In this document: positions 54,510 through 63,655 of the stretch, piece by piece | Position numbering within the stretch: position 1 is the first letter of the stretch | Layout: every line of letters begins with the position of its first letter | Assembly: GCA_964515755.1 (NCBI GenBank) | Contig: CAZEVK010000001.1 | Coordinates: forward strand, 65,675-129,674 | Source of the DNA: JAGVLN01 sp964515755 | GTDB taxonomy: Bacteria; Pseudomonadota; Alphaproteobacteria; Rickettsiales; JABSSG01 | Direction of reading: 5' to 3' | DNA length: 64,000 nt | Program-made: the position numbers and the translations under genes | Notes under the pieces: model-generated | Told to the model about the DNA's origin: nothing | Database searches by the model: none | What the model saw: only the letters and a program-made list of their open reading frames with translations

Positions 54510-56534
54510 TTAAAATTCAATCATCGAAAAATCTATTCCCAATTCATTCACAGAAGTTTGTATACTTCGTAATAAATTTATACGATTAATTTTTATGTTT
54601 TCATCATTATCCATTACTGTAACTTTATCACAAAAATAATTCACTGGTTCAACAAGCATATTTAGCATAGAAAATTGACTAACTATATCTACTTTTTTCA
54701 ATTCATTCGAAACTTGATCAATGACCGCATATAATTTCTTTTCTAAGTCATCAGAAAATAATTTTTGATTAACTTTTAAATCTGACTTAGCATAAGCTGG
54801 CGGTATAAAATTTGCTATTCTACGTAATATAGTAAGTACTTCCTTACCATTGTTGCTGTTATAAAAATCCTTTAAAGCAACTATTTTTTGATAAGAAGAA
54901 TATATATTACCATTTGGCGCAACTGCATTGATAAGATCATACCTAAATTTATCTTTGAGCAAATACTTAAACCTTTCGTGAAAAAAGAAAATTACTTTTT
55001 GGATTAAACCAGTAATTTTATCTGAATCCTCATAAGATTTTAAAGCATATTCAACTAAATCGTATAATTCCAAATCCAATTTATGCTCTATCATTATTCT
55101 TATAATTCCAAGAGCACTTCTTCTCAATCCGTATGGATCCTTAGAGCTTGTTGGAGCCTCATCTATAAAAAATAATCCAACAATTGAATCAAGCTTATCA
55201 GCTATTGAAACAATTGCTCCTTCTATAAATTTTGGGCAATAATCAGATTTTCCTGCCGGTAGGTAATGCTCAGATATTGCATTAGCAACACGCGTATCTT
55301 CACCATCATTTAATGCATAATATTGACCTATTGTTCCTTGCAATTCCGGAAATTCTTTAACTAAATTACTAGTTAAATCAGCTTTACTGAGACGTGCTGA
55401 TCGCTCAAGAATGTTAATATCTAAATTGAGAATTTTTGCAATCTCTTTTGATAAATTTATAATCCTATTTGTTTTATCAAAAAGGCTTCCAAGCTCATCA
55501 TGAAATACTACTTTTTTTAAATCATCAACACGTGAATCTAGTGTATTTTTTTTATCTTGATCATAAAAAAACTTAGCGTCATAAAGTCTTGCTCTAAGAA
55601 CTTTCTCATTGCCTGAAATAATTTGCTGAGGATCTTTACCAACTATATTAGAAACCATGATAAAAAATGGAGCAAAACTGTTATTATTTGAAAGCAAGGC
55701 AAAATATTTCTGATGAGTTTTCATAGTAGCTATCAGTACTTCTTTTGGAACTTCCATAAACTCATTATCAATCTTACCAAGTAAACATATCGGATACTCA
55801 ACTAAACCTACAATCTCATCTATTAAATTTTCATCCATTAGTAATCTAAGATTCAAATCATCTGCAAGTTTATTTGCTTCAAATAAAACCATTCCTCTGC
55901 GCTCTTTATGATCAAGAATCACATTATGAGCTGCAAGATGCATTGTGTAATCAGTAAAATCTTTAACTGCAAAATTATATCCAGCCATAAAACGATGTCC
56001 GGAAGACACGTTATTCGCCATAAGCTTACCAAAACTTATCGGTAATATAGCACCATCAAGAACACATAAAATATTACGAATAGGTCTAACCCATTTAACA
56101 TTAGTTTCATCCCAACGCATTGTTTTCGGCCAAGGAAAATTATGCAGTATATAATTTATAACTTGCGTAACACTTTCCTGAATATTTTGTATCGCAACTG
56201 TAATATTAGCAAAATAAAATTGCTGACCTTTAATTTCTTTAATATATAAGTCTTTTTTGGTAATATTATTAGTTTTTAAAAACCCAACAATTGCTTCAGC
56301 AGGAGCATCAGTTCTTGGTCCTTTTTTTTCAAGAGCCTCATTAGTAGTAATTTTTTCAATAGCATCTACAACTAAAACTAACCTTCTAGGTGCAACATAG
56401 CAATTAACTTGTTTGTAACTTATTCCAGATTTTTTTGCCTGCTCATCAAATAAGTTACTGAGATTAATCACAGCTTGATTTTGCATTCTTGCCGGCATTT
56501 CTTCGCTAAAAATTTCTAGTAATAATTCAGCCAT
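54510..56534 (-). CDS. glyS: Glycyl-tRNA synthetase beta subunit
   Basis: GlyS is the tRNA-binding subunit of the alpha2-beta2 glycyl-tRNA synthetase. MAELLLEIFSEEMPARMQ at the start, VAPRRLVLVV, KTMRWDE and KADLTSNLVKEFPELQGTIG are family hallmarks, with DPYGLRRSALGIIRI later. Length 674 is near the usual 680-700. Directly follows glyQ by 11 bases, the normal order. Confidence 0.96.
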   Translation of the reverse strand: MAELLLEIFSEEMPARMQNQAVINLSNLFDEQAKKSGISYKQVNCYVAPRRLVLVVDAIEKITTNEALEKKGPRTDAPAEAIVGFLKTNNITKKDLYIKEIKGQQFYFANITVAIQNIQESVTQVINYILHNFPWPKTMRWDETNVKWVRPIRNILCVLDGAILPISFGKLMANNVSSGHRFMAGYNFAVKDFTDYTMHLAAHNVILDHKERRGMVLFEANKLADDLNLRLLMDENLIDEIVGLVEYPICLLGKIDNEFMEVPKEVLIATMKTHQKYFALLSNNNSFAPFFIMVSNIVGKDPQQIISGNEKVLRARLYDAKFFYDQDKKNTLDSRVDDLKKVVFHDELGSLFDKTNRIINLSKEIAKILNLDINILERSARLSKADLTSNLVKEFPELQGTIGQYYALNDGEDTRVANAISEHYLPAGKSDYCPKFIEGAIVSIADKLDSIVGLFFIDEAPTSSKDPYGLRRSALGIIRIMIEHKLDLELYDLVEYALKSYEDSDKITGLIQKVIFFFHERFKYLLKDKFRYDLINAVAPNGNIYSSYQKIVALKDFYNSNNGKEVLTILRRIANFIPPAYAKSDLKVNQKLFSDDLEKKLYAVIDQVSNELKKVDIVSQFSMLNMLVEPVNYFCDKVTVMDNDENIKINRINLLRSIQTSVNELGIDFSMIEF

Positions 56535-56545
56535 TTTATTTACTC

Positions 56546-57418
56546 CTATACTGAATTATTTATCCAAGATTCACAGCATTTTTTAGCCATTCCTCTAACT
56601 CTAGCAATGTAAGATGCTCTCTCCGTAACACTAATAACACCTCTAGCATCAAGTATATTAAATAAATTACTAGCTTTAATACATTGATCATATGCAGGCA
56701 ACGTAAGATTATGGCTTAATAAAACCTCGCACTCTTGCTCGGCATCATGAAAATGCTCTTGTAATTTTTTAACATTTGCATATTCCATAACATATGCAGA
56801 AAATTGCTTCTCACCAACTTTGAAAACATCACCGTAGGAAATACGTTCTTGAACGTCTTTATAATCATTATAATCCAAATCATAAACATTTTCTTTGTTT
56901 TGAATATATAAAGCTAATCTTTCTAACCCATAAGTAATCTCGCCAGAAACAGGATTACATTCAATACCACCCATCTGCTGCATATATGTAAATTGGCTTA
57001 TTTCCATACCATCACACCAAACTTCCCAACCAAGACCAGATGCACCAAGAGTTGGACTTTCCCAATCATCTTCAACAAATCTGATATCATGTTCGCTTGA
57101 GTCAATACCAATTTCTTTTAAACTATCTAAATAAATTTCCTGAATATTACTAGGAGATGGTTTTAAGATAACTTGAAATTGATGGAATTTCTGTAGTCTA
57201 TTAGGATGTACACCATATCTACTATCTGCAGGACGCCTAGAAGGTTGCACGTAAGCAGCTCTCCATGGTTTATCACCTAAACAATATAACGCAGTTGCTG
57301 TATGAAAAGTTCCTGCACCCATTTCTAAATCATAGGGCTGGATAATCGCACAACTATGCTTATGCCAAAATGCCTCAAGAGCGATTATTATTCCCTGGAA
57401 AGACTTGCTTTGAATCAT
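56546..57418 (-). CDS. glyQ: Glycyl-tRNA synthetase alpha subunit
   Basis: GlyQ is the catalytic class II subunit that activates glycine. The sequence FQGIIIALEAFWHKHSCAIIQPYDLEMGAGTFH is near-invariant, and PSRRPADSRYGVHPNRLQKFHQFQVILKPSP contains motif 2. GLGWEVWCDGMEISQFTYMQQMGG follows. Length 290 is typical. First of the glyQ-glyS pair, 34 bases after frr. Confidence 0.97.
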   Translation of the reverse strand: MIQSKSFQGIIIALEAFWHKHSCAIIQPYDLEMGAGTFHTATALYCLGDKPWRAAYVQPSRRPADSRYGVHPNRLQKFHQFQVILKPSPSNIQEIYLDSLKEIGIDSSEHDIRFVEDDWESPTLGASGLGWEVWCDGMEISQFTYMQQMGGIECNPVSGEITYGLERLALYIQNKENVYDLDYNDYKDVQERISYGDVFKVGEKQFSAYVMEYANVKKLQEHFHDAEQECEVLLSHNLTLPAYDQCIKASNLFNILDARGVISVTERASYIARVRGMAKKCCESWINNSV

Positions 57419-57452
57419 AGCACTACAAGATTTTGAAAGTTACAAGCTCAAA

Positions 57453-58019
57453 CTAAATATGCATAATTTCTTTTTCACGCTCAGCTAAGGCTTGATCAAC
57501 CTTTTTAATATAATCATCAGTTAACTTTTGTACTTCATCTACTTCTTTATGAATGTCATCCTGCGAAATGCCCTGGTCTTTTTCCATTTTCTTAATTAGA
57601 TCAACACCATCTCTACGTATGTTTCTAACAGCGATTCTAGCATTTTCAGCAAATTTATGTGCAACTTTAACCATTTCTTTGCGACGCTCTTCATTAAGCT
57701 GAGGTATTGGTACTCTAATTAATTGCCCATCTGCAGAAGCAGTAACACCTAAATCAGCAGCATTGATAGCTTTTTCAATAGCTTTGACTGTAGTTGCATC
57801 CCATACTTGTACAGATAATAATTTAGGATCCTGTACGGTAATATTAGCCAATTGATTAATAGGAAGCTTATCTCCATAAGCTTCAACCATAACTGAATCT
57901 AACAAATTAGGAGAAGCCCGTCCAGTTCTTAAACTTTTTAAATCATGATGCAGAGACTTAATCGCCCCTTCCATCCTTTTAACCAAATCATCTTTCATAT
58001 TTTGCATAATATTATACAT
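57453..58019 (-). CDS. frr: Ribosome recycling factor
   Basis: Frr, with EF-G, splits ribosomes after termination. The family's long helices show in LKSLRTGRASPNLLDSVMVEAYG, the beta domain in LPINQLANITVQDPKLLSVQVWD, and INEER/RKEM-like (LNEERRKEMVKVAHKFAENARIAVRNIRRD). Length 188 is typical. Three in-frame ATGs (58019, 58007, 57998) are possible starts. No pyrH lies between tsf and frr. Confidence 0.96.
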   Translation of the reverse strand: MYNIMQNMKDDLVKRMEGAIKSLHHDLKSLRTGRASPNLLDSVMVEAYGDKLPINQLANITVQDPKLLSVQVWDATTVKAIEKAINAADLGVTASADGQLIRVPIPQLNEERRKEMVKVAHKFAENARIAVRNIRRDGVDLIKKMEKDQGISQDDIHKEVDEVQKLTDDYIKKVDQALAEREKEIMHI

Positions 58020-58163
58020 TTTTATAGTTATAAAATAACGCTTATTTTTGTACTTTTTCTAATTCTTCTTAAGTTAAATAGTTAAAAAACGACAAGAATT
58101 TCTCTCGCAAAGATACAAGGAAATACCAATAACTGCAAGCATCTATATAAATTTAGAAATTTA

Positions 58164-59093
58164 TTACTTGGTGCCTATAACAGCAGCAACTTCGCTAGCA
58201 AAATCCTTCTCTTCTTGCTCAATGCCTTGACCCAATTCAAAAGATACAAAATCAGTAACTTTTAAAGTACCTTTATGTTCTTTAGCAAAATTGTCTAATA
58301 TATCTTGTACCCGGGATTTACCATCCATAATAAAAAGTTGTTCAAGCAAAACAACTTCTTGATAAAATTTTTTGATACGCCCTTCAATCATTTTATCAAT
58401 AATTTCTTGCTGCTTACCAGAATTCTTAGCTTGTTCTGAAAAAATATCTTTTTCTCGTTGTAAATCTTTGCTATTAACTTGATCTATTGTCAATGAAATA
58501 GGCTTAGAGGCAGCAATATGCATAGCTATCTGTTTACCTAAAGGTTGAATAATATCAGGAGAAATATCTGACTCTAAAGCAACTAGAACAGCAATTTTAC
58601 CCATATCAGCTGCAACATGATTATGCACATAACTAGCAACAACACCTTTATTAACAGAAATACGTGACATCCTACGTAAATTAAGGTTTTCACCAATCAC
58701 AGCAATATTCTCTATTACTTCTTCACTAATACTACGCCCTGTATCTAGTTTAATTTCTTTTAAAGCTTCTAAAGAGTCAACAGTTAATGCTTTTTTAGCT
58801 ATTTCACCAACTAATTTTTGGAATTTGTCATTACGTGCAACAAAATCAGTCTCCGAATTAAGCTCTATTACCGCACCAACAGTTTTATCTTGATTTGTAG
58901 CAACTGCTACTAAGCCTTCTGCAGCAACACGTGAAGCTTTTTTACCAGCAGCAGCATGACCTTTCTTCCTTAACCAATCAATCGCTGCTTCAATGTCACC
59001 ACCTACTTCAGCTAACGCTTTTTTACAATCCATCATACCAGCACCTGTGGTATCGCGTAATTTTTTTACTAATACGGCTGAAATTTCACTCAT
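58164..59093 (-). CDS. tsf: Elongation factor Ts
   Basis: EF-Ts exchanges GDP for GTP on EF-Tu. The N-terminal UBA-like region reads VKKLRDTTGAGMMDCKKAL, followed by DIEAAIDWLRKKG, and the dimerisation core contains ELNSETDFVARN, the EF-Tu-contact signature. Length 309 fits alphaproteobacteria. It follows rpsB by 24 bases, the standard order. Confidence 0.97.
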   Translation of the reverse strand: MSEISAVLVKKLRDTTGAGMMDCKKALAEVGGDIEAAIDWLRKKGHAAAGKKASRVAAEGLVAVATNQDKTVGAVIELNSETDFVARNDKFQKLVGEIAKKALTVDSLEALKEIKLDTGRSISEEVIENIAVIGENLNLRRMSRISVNKGVVASYVHNHVAADMGKIAVLVALESDISPDIIQPLGKQIAMHIAASKPISLTIDQVNSKDLQREKDIFSEQAKNSGKQQEIIDKMIEGRIKKFYQEVVLLEQLFIMDGKSRVQDILDNFAKEHKGTLKVTDFVSFELGQGIEQEEKDFASEVAAVIGTK

Positions 59094-59117
59094 ATCAATT
59101 ACCTATATTTTAACAAA

Positions 59118-60233
59118 TTAAACTGTTTTTTTCTTTTTTCCTGCTGCAACAGATTTTTCTTCTGACTTTTCAGCAACTTTTTTTACTGCTGGAGCTTTTT
59201 TAGCAGCAACTTTAGACTTTTTCTCATCAATTTTTTCAGCTAAATCCTCAACTTTTATTTTTGTAGATAGCTTTTTAACTTCAGGAGTTTTTTCATTATT
59301 AATAGAAACTATTGCTGGAGCTGTAATTACTTCTTCATCATCAGAAATTTTTAGATCTTGTTTTTCAGCAAAATATCTAGCCTCCGAAACAGCTTCCGCT
59401 TTTGTAAGCACTGAAACAGATTTTTTATTTTTAGTTTCTGGTTTTTTGGTAAAGTTAATTTCTTCAAATACTTCTTCTTGATTTGAAGATCTATTTATTC
59501 CTTTTCGAATATCAACACCAGAAGAAATCAAAGAATGCTCAATGCCTGATAACGCCGCATCAGAAATCATTTGGCAATAAAATGTAATTGATCTAGTAGC
59601 ATCATCATTTCCAGGAATAATATAATCTATATTATGTGGATAAGAATTTGAGTCAACAACAGCTATAATAGGAATACCAAGCTTTTGTGATTCAGAAATT
59701 GCTAAACTTTCTTTATTAGTATCAATAACAAAAACCAAGTCTGGTCTACCGTTCATTTCTCTAATACCACCTAAAGAATCTTCTAGTTTCTGACATTTTC
59801 TTTGCATATCAAGTAATTCTTTTTTACTTAACTTTATTCCCTCTCCACTTTCGGAGCCAGCAATTGTTTTTTCTAAATTATAGAGAGTCTTAATAGAACG
59901 AGAAACTGTTTTCCAGTTAGTTAATGTACCACCTAACCATCTTTTATCTACGTAAAACTGACCGCATCTTTTTGCTGCTTCTTTAATATGTTCAGAAGCT
60001 TGACGCTTTGTGCCAACAAATAAAATTTTACCATTTCTCTTTGCAACATCCTGAACTACCTGTAAAGCACGATATAAAAAACTCGCAGTTTGTTGTAAAT
60101 CAATAATATGAACCCCATCTTTAGTACCGTAGATGTAAGGAGCCATTTCAGGATTCCAACGCATTGCTTTATGTCCATAATGAACACCACAATCGATCAT
60201 TTCTTTAATGGTAAAAGTAGGAAGTGCAGTCAT
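59118..60233 (-). CDS. rpsB: 30S ribosomal protein S2 with a long charged C-terminal extension
   Basis: S2 binds late to the small subunit. The first 245 or so residues match S2: FTIKEMIDCGVHYGHKAMRWNPEMAPYIYG, GKILFVGTKRQAS, DKRWLGGTLTNW, PDLVFVIDTN and IVDSN/IDYIIPGNDDA. About 115 further residues are rich in Lys, Glu and Ala (for example KKAPAVKKVAEKSEE, ending in a KKKKTV tail), much longer than the usual S2 tail. The extension is uninterrupted and keeps the frame. First in an rpsB-tsf unit behind a good promoter. Confidence 0.96.
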   Translation of the reverse strand: MTALPTFTIKEMIDCGVHYGHKAMRWNPEMAPYIYGTKDGVHIIDLQQTASFLYRALQVVQDVAKRNGKILFVGTKRQASEHIKEAAKRCGQFYVDKRWLGGTLTNWKTVSRSIKTLYNLEKTIAGSESGEGIKLSKKELLDMQRKCQKLEDSLGGIREMNGRPDLVFVIDTNKESLAISESQKLGIPIIAVVDSNSYPHNIDYIIPGNDDATRSITFYCQMISDAALSGIEHSLISSGVDIRKGINRSSNQEEVFEEINFTKKPETKNKKSVSVLTKAEAVSEARYFAEKQDLKISDDEEVITAPAIVSINNEKTPEVKKLSTKIKVEDLAEKIDEKKSKVAAKKAPAVKKVAEKSEEKSVAAGKKKKTV

Positions 60234-60332
60234 GTAAACCTCTATATTTTTAGTTAAACCTCCGCAAGAAACAACTCAAAACTGAGCACTAAAAATTATT
60301 CTTGCGTACGTGATAAAGTAGTTAATTAGAGC

Positions 60333-60361
60333 TTTATACGATAGTTATTAGATAATTGCAA
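60333..60361 (-). promoter_or_regulatory. Sigma-70 promoter of rpsB-tsf
   Basis: On the minus strand TTGCAA (plus 60356-60361) and TATAAA (plus 60333-60338) are 17 bases apart, 4/6 and 5/6 matches to consensus. It lies about 100 bases before the rpsB ATG, leaving room for an S2-binding leader. Confidence 0.65.
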
Positions 60362-60383
60362 GAAATTTATTAACAGATACGTG

Positions 60384-61655
60384 TTAGCTAAACAACTCTC
60401 TATTCTCTAAAATCTTGCTAGAAGGAGTGTTATATAGCTTCTTGTTTAGCGTACCTTCGGAACTATCGATAATAAGAGTTATAGTAGCATCTCCGGTAAT
60501 ATTTATAGTAGTACGCATCATGTCCAGCACTCGATCAATACCTGCAATAAATGCAATACCTTCTATTGGCAGATTCAAAGCTGAAAGCACCATCGGTAAC
60601 ATAATTAATGTTCCACCAGGAATTCCAGCAGCACCGATAGAACCAAGTGTTGAGGTTAGCATAATAATAATATAATCAACTGTGGTTAGTTGAATACCAT
60701 AAATTTGTACAAAGAACATTGTGCATATACCTAAGTAAATCGCCATACCATCCATATTTATAGCTGCGCCAAATGGTAAAACAAAAGAAGTGCTATTACT
60801 AGAAATACCCAGTTTGTTCAAACAAACACTCATAGTTGTAGGTAACGTAGCTTTACTGCTACTGGTAGAAAAAGCCATTGCCTGATATTCTAAACTTTTT
60901 TTATAAAATGGAAATGGAGATAATCTACCAAATATTGCAATTAATATGCCAAAAATAATATATTGCACAGTCATTGCAGATAGCAACGTAAACACCAATG
61001 CCGAAAGATTTTGTAATGCACTTAAACCTTGATTTCCAATAACAGAAGCAGTTAAAGCAAATGCACCATAAGGCGCAAAATACATAATCACAGAAATCAT
61101 CTTAAATACTAATCTAGCACAAACTTTAAGCCCTTTAATAATTGGCTCTCCTTCTTTACCTAACATATTTAGGATAACACCGGTAAATATTGAAAAAAAT
61201 ACAACTTGTAATATATTGCCTGTAACCAACGCGCTTAATGCATTGTTAGGGATAGTATCATTTATAACTGCAGTAAAATCCAAAACTCTAGCGCCAATTT
61301 CAGGCAATTTAAAATCTTTGGAATGCAATGCTGAAACAGAAATCCCTACACCGGGTTCAAAAAAAATACCAGCGACCATACCTATAGTGATCGCCAGTGA
61401 CGTTGTCGCCAAAAATGCTATTACAGACTTTACAGCAACTCTTGAAAGCGATACTTTATCAGTCATCCCGGTTAATCCACTAACTAAGGAGAAGAATATT
61501 AAAGGTACAATAATCATTTGTATAAGTCTTATAAAAATATCACCTACAGGCTTGATATAGCTTGCTTTTTCGCCGAATACCATACCTACAATTATACCTG
61601 CTATTAAACCTGTGAGAACTTGTTTCCAAAGCTTCATCCCAAACCATCTTTTCAT
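60384..61655 (-). CDS. Dicarboxylate/amino acid:cation symporter (DAACS family), second copy
   Basis: This 423-residue membrane protein starts MKRWFGMKLWKQVLTGLIAGI, has FSTSSSKATLPTTM (Ser-rich re-entrant loop), NMDGMAIYLGI (helix 7) and GAAGIPGGTLIML (second hairpin), plus DRVLDMMRTTINITGDA. These fit glutamate/aspartate or C4-dicarboxylate importers better than the copy at 33.3 kb, which diverges more from the family pattern. Alone on the minus strand upstream of rpsB. Confidence 0.94.
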   Translation of the reverse strand: MKRWFGMKLWKQVLTGLIAGIIVGMVFGEKASYIKPVGDIFIRLIQMIIVPLIFFSLVSGLTGMTDKVSLSRVAVKSVIAFLATTSLAITIGMVAGIFFEPGVGISVSALHSKDFKLPEIGARVLDFTAVINDTIPNNALSALVTGNILQVVFFSIFTGVILNMLGKEGEPIIKGLKVCARLVFKMISVIMYFAPYGAFALTASVIGNQGLSALQNLSALVFTLLSAMTVQYIIFGILIAIFGRLSPFPFYKKSLEYQAMAFSTSSSKATLPTTMSVCLNKLGISSNSTSFVLPFGAAINMDGMAIYLGICTMFFVQIYGIQLTTVDYIIIMLTSTLGSIGAAGIPGGTLIMLPMVLSALNLPIEGIAFIAGIDRVLDMMRTTINITGDATITLIIDSSEGTLNKKLYNTPSSKILENRELFS

Positions 61656-61783
61656 AAGAACCTCATGTTATTTGATACAATTTGAATTATGCTATATACT
61701 TAGTAAATTGCTGAGTACATAGATAGAGTGATTGATCGGTATAATAACCATAAATGAAAACTATTCAAGGAATAATATATTGA

Positions 61784-62254
61784 ATGCATAATACCATTAC
61801 AATAATAGACTTCAAAAAGTCCGTGGGACAATATAGTAGATTGATAGGAATTGATTACGGATCAAAAAAAATTGGATTAAGTCTGAGCGATCGCGAGAAA
61901 ATAATCGCTTCACCTTATAAAACTCTTATAAGAAAAAACTTAAAATTCGATATAAAGTATATCTGTGATATAATAGATGAAAATGCTGTAAGTGGAATAG
62001 TTTTTGGGTACCCTATTGAGGCAAAAGGTTACATAGGCAACACTTGCGCTGCAGTAGATAAGTTTTGTAAGGAATTAATTACTAAAAAGCCTTTACCCTA
62101 TTACTTTCAAGATGAACGCTTGTCAACTTTGGCTGTGCGTCAAATATTACGACACACCAACATGTCACCTGCTAAAAAAGATAATGTAGACGATAAAATG
62201 GCAGCATGTTATGTATTGCAAATAGTTTTAGACATAATGAATGCAAATAATTAA
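61784..62254 (+). CDS. ruvX: Holliday-junction resolvase-like protein RuvX (YqgF)
   Basis: YqgF is an RNase H-like nuclease implicated in processing 16S rRNA and possibly Holliday junctions. The hallmark LIGIDYGSKKIGLSLSD has the first catalytic Asp, QDERLSTLAVRQIL has the catalytic Glu, and VDDKMAACYVLQ the third acidic residue. Length 156 with a 20-residue N-terminal extension. Divergent from the symporter. Confidence 0.92.
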   Translation: MHNTITIIDFKKSVGQYSRLIGIDYGSKKIGLSLSDREKIIASPYKTLIRKNLKFDIKYICDIIDENAVSGIVFGYPIEAKGYIGNTCAAVDKFCKELITKKPLPYYFQDERLSTLAVRQILRHTNMSPAKKDNVDDKMAACYVLQIVLDIMNANN

Positions 62255-62309
62255 GCACTATCTAACTAATAATCTTTGATACGTAATTTGTATTCAAATG
62301 ATTAAATTG

Positions 62310-62339
62310 TTGACAATATGTTTTTTTTCTCCATATTAA
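62310..62339 (+). promoter_or_regulatory. Putative promoter of rplM-rpsI
   Basis: A perfect TTGACA (62310-62315) precedes TATTAA (62334-62339) by 18 bases, about 37 bases before the rplM ATG. Confidence 0.6.
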
Positions 62340-62375
62340 CTTTAGATAATTCAACAGTATGAAAAAGTGTAAAAA

Positions 62376-62852
62376 ATGTTCAAAACTTATTCAATGAAAC
62401 AAGCTGAAGTAGCGAAAAAGTGGCATTTAATTGATGCTGATGGTCTTGTGCTCGGTAGATTAGCCTCTCTTATCTCTATGATGCTCCGTGGGAAGCATAA
62501 CCCGGCATACACGCCAAGCATGGATTGCGGAGATAATATTGTAGTGATTAATGCTGAAAAAATTATATTAACTGGTCATAAATCAGATCGTCTAGACGGA
62601 AAAATTTACTATCGTCATACAGGGCATCCTGGTGGTATTAAAGAGATTACTGCTGGAAAAATTTTAGAAAGCAAATTTCCGGGAAGAGTTCTTGAATTAG
62701 CTGTACAACGTATGATGCAAAGAAAGTCTCCTCTAGGGCGTCAACAATTCAAACATTTGCATGTATACGCAGGCAAAGAACATCCTCACGCTGCACAACA
62801 ACCTCAATTATTAGATGTTGCTGCAATGAATAAAAAGAACTCAAGGAAATAA
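62376..62852 (+). CDS. rplM: 50S ribosomal protein L13
   Basis: L13 is an early-assembly large-subunit protein. KWHLIDADGLVLGRLAS, MLRGKHNPAYTPSMDCGDNIVVINAEKI, YYRHTGHPGGIK and RMMQRKSPLGRQQFKHLHVYAG are the standard L13 patterns. Length 158 is slightly long at the C-terminus. Followed by rpsI after three bases, as in most bacteria. Confidence 0.97.
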   Translation: MFKTYSMKQAEVAKKWHLIDADGLVLGRLASLISMMLRGKHNPAYTPSMDCGDNIVVINAEKIILTGHKSDRLDGKIYYRHTGHPGGIKEITAGKILESKFPGRVLELAVQRMMQRKSPLGRQQFKHLHVYAGKEHPHAAQQPQLLDVAAMNKKNSRK

Positions 62853-62855
62853 TCT

Positions 62856-63299
62856 ATGACAATAGCAATTGAAATTGAAGAAGAAACTGTATTACAGCCT
62901 GTAAAAGATTCTTTAGGTAGATCTTATGGCACAGGAAAAAGAAAAAATTCCATTGCAAGAGTTTGGATTAAACTTGGTACAGGCAAAATTACAATTAATG
63001 GCAAGGACATTCAAGAATATTTTGGTCGCCCAACCTCAAGAATGGTTGTAAGACAATCTTTAGTTGCTACTAAAAATGAAGCGCTTTTTGATGTTGATTG
63101 CACAGTATTAGGTGGTGGTCTTTCTGGCCAAGCCGGAGCGATCAGACACGGAATTAGCCGAGCTTTAGATAGATTCGACCCATCTTTACATAAAGCTTTA
63201 AGAAAAGGCGGATTCTTAACTCGCGATAGTAGAGTTGTTGAACGTAAGAAATATGGACTTGCAGGTGCAAGAAGAGGCTTCCAGTTCTCGAAACGTTAA
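62856..63299 (+). CDS. rpsI: 30S ribosomal protein S9
   Basis: S9 reaches the P site with its C-terminal tail. YGTGKRKNSIARVWIKLGTGKITINGK and GGGLSGQAGAIRHGISRAL are hallmarks, and the protein ends in RRGFQFSKR with the conserved SKR. A 20-residue acidic N-terminal extension precedes the S9 core, as in many alphaproteobacteria. It is co-transcribed with rplM. Confidence 0.97.
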   Translation: MTIAIEIEEETVLQPVKDSLGRSYGTGKRKNSIARVWIKLGTGKITINGKDIQEYFGRPTSRMVVRQSLVATKNEALFDVDCTVLGGGLSGQAGAIRHGISRALDRFDPSLHKALRKGGFLTRDSRVVERKKYGLAGARRGFQFSKR

Positions 63300-63400
63300 T
63301 CGTTTTTGCACAAGCTATATCTTCATTACGCTCGAATTAGTCATTATGTTTGCTTTGGTATTTGTAAAGCTTTTACAAGAAAATAAAGTAAATAATTATT

Positions 63401-63490
63401 GGAGGGATGGCCGAGCGGTTTAAGGCAGCAGTCTTGAAAACTGCCGTAGGTGCAAGTCTACCGTGGGTTCGAATCCCACTCCCTCCGCCA
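63401..63490 (+). tRNA. tRNA-Ser (UGA anticodon)
   Basis: This 90-base gene with encoded CCA starts GGAGGGATGGCCGAGCGGTT, as is usual for bacterial tRNA-Ser. The anticodon stem-loop is GCAGTCTTGAAAACTGC with UGA, a long variable arm follows (CGTAGGTGCAAGTCTACCG), and the T arm is GTGGGTTCGAATCCCAC. An integrase fragment lies just downstream, so its 3' end is the likely attachment site. Confidence 0.97.
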
Positions 63491-63500
63491 GCTCTGCGTC

Positions 63501-63576
63501 CAATAACTTCCAACAACCTCCAATAAACATTGGCTTAAAGCTTAAGCTTGGTGTAATTATTTATCAATAACTTCCA
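63501..63576. repeat. Short direct repeats between tRNA-Ser and the integrase fragment
   Basis: CAATAACTTCCA occurs exactly at 63501-63512 and 63565-63576, with a close variant CAACAACCTCCA at 63511-63522. Their position next to the tRNA 3' end and an integrase gene fits arm-type recombinase binding sites, though they could be chance AT-rich repeats. Confidence 0.45.
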
Positions 63577-63614
63577 TTAAAATTCTGCTAAATCCACATA
63601 ATTTAGGGAGTGTT

Positions 63615-63655
63615 CTGGGGGTGCATAAATTTTAATAGAAGCTGATGCCCCCCAG
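63615..63655. promoter_or_regulatory. Inverted repeat immediately before the integrase start codon
   Basis: CTGGGGGTGCAT (63615-63626) and ATGCCCCCCAG (63645-63655) are reverse complements apart from one extra T. The second arm ends one base before the integrase ATG at 63656. Such G-rich arms are striking in this AT-rich DNA. A hairpin here would occlude the start in mRNA, or the repeat may be an operator. Confidence 0.55.
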
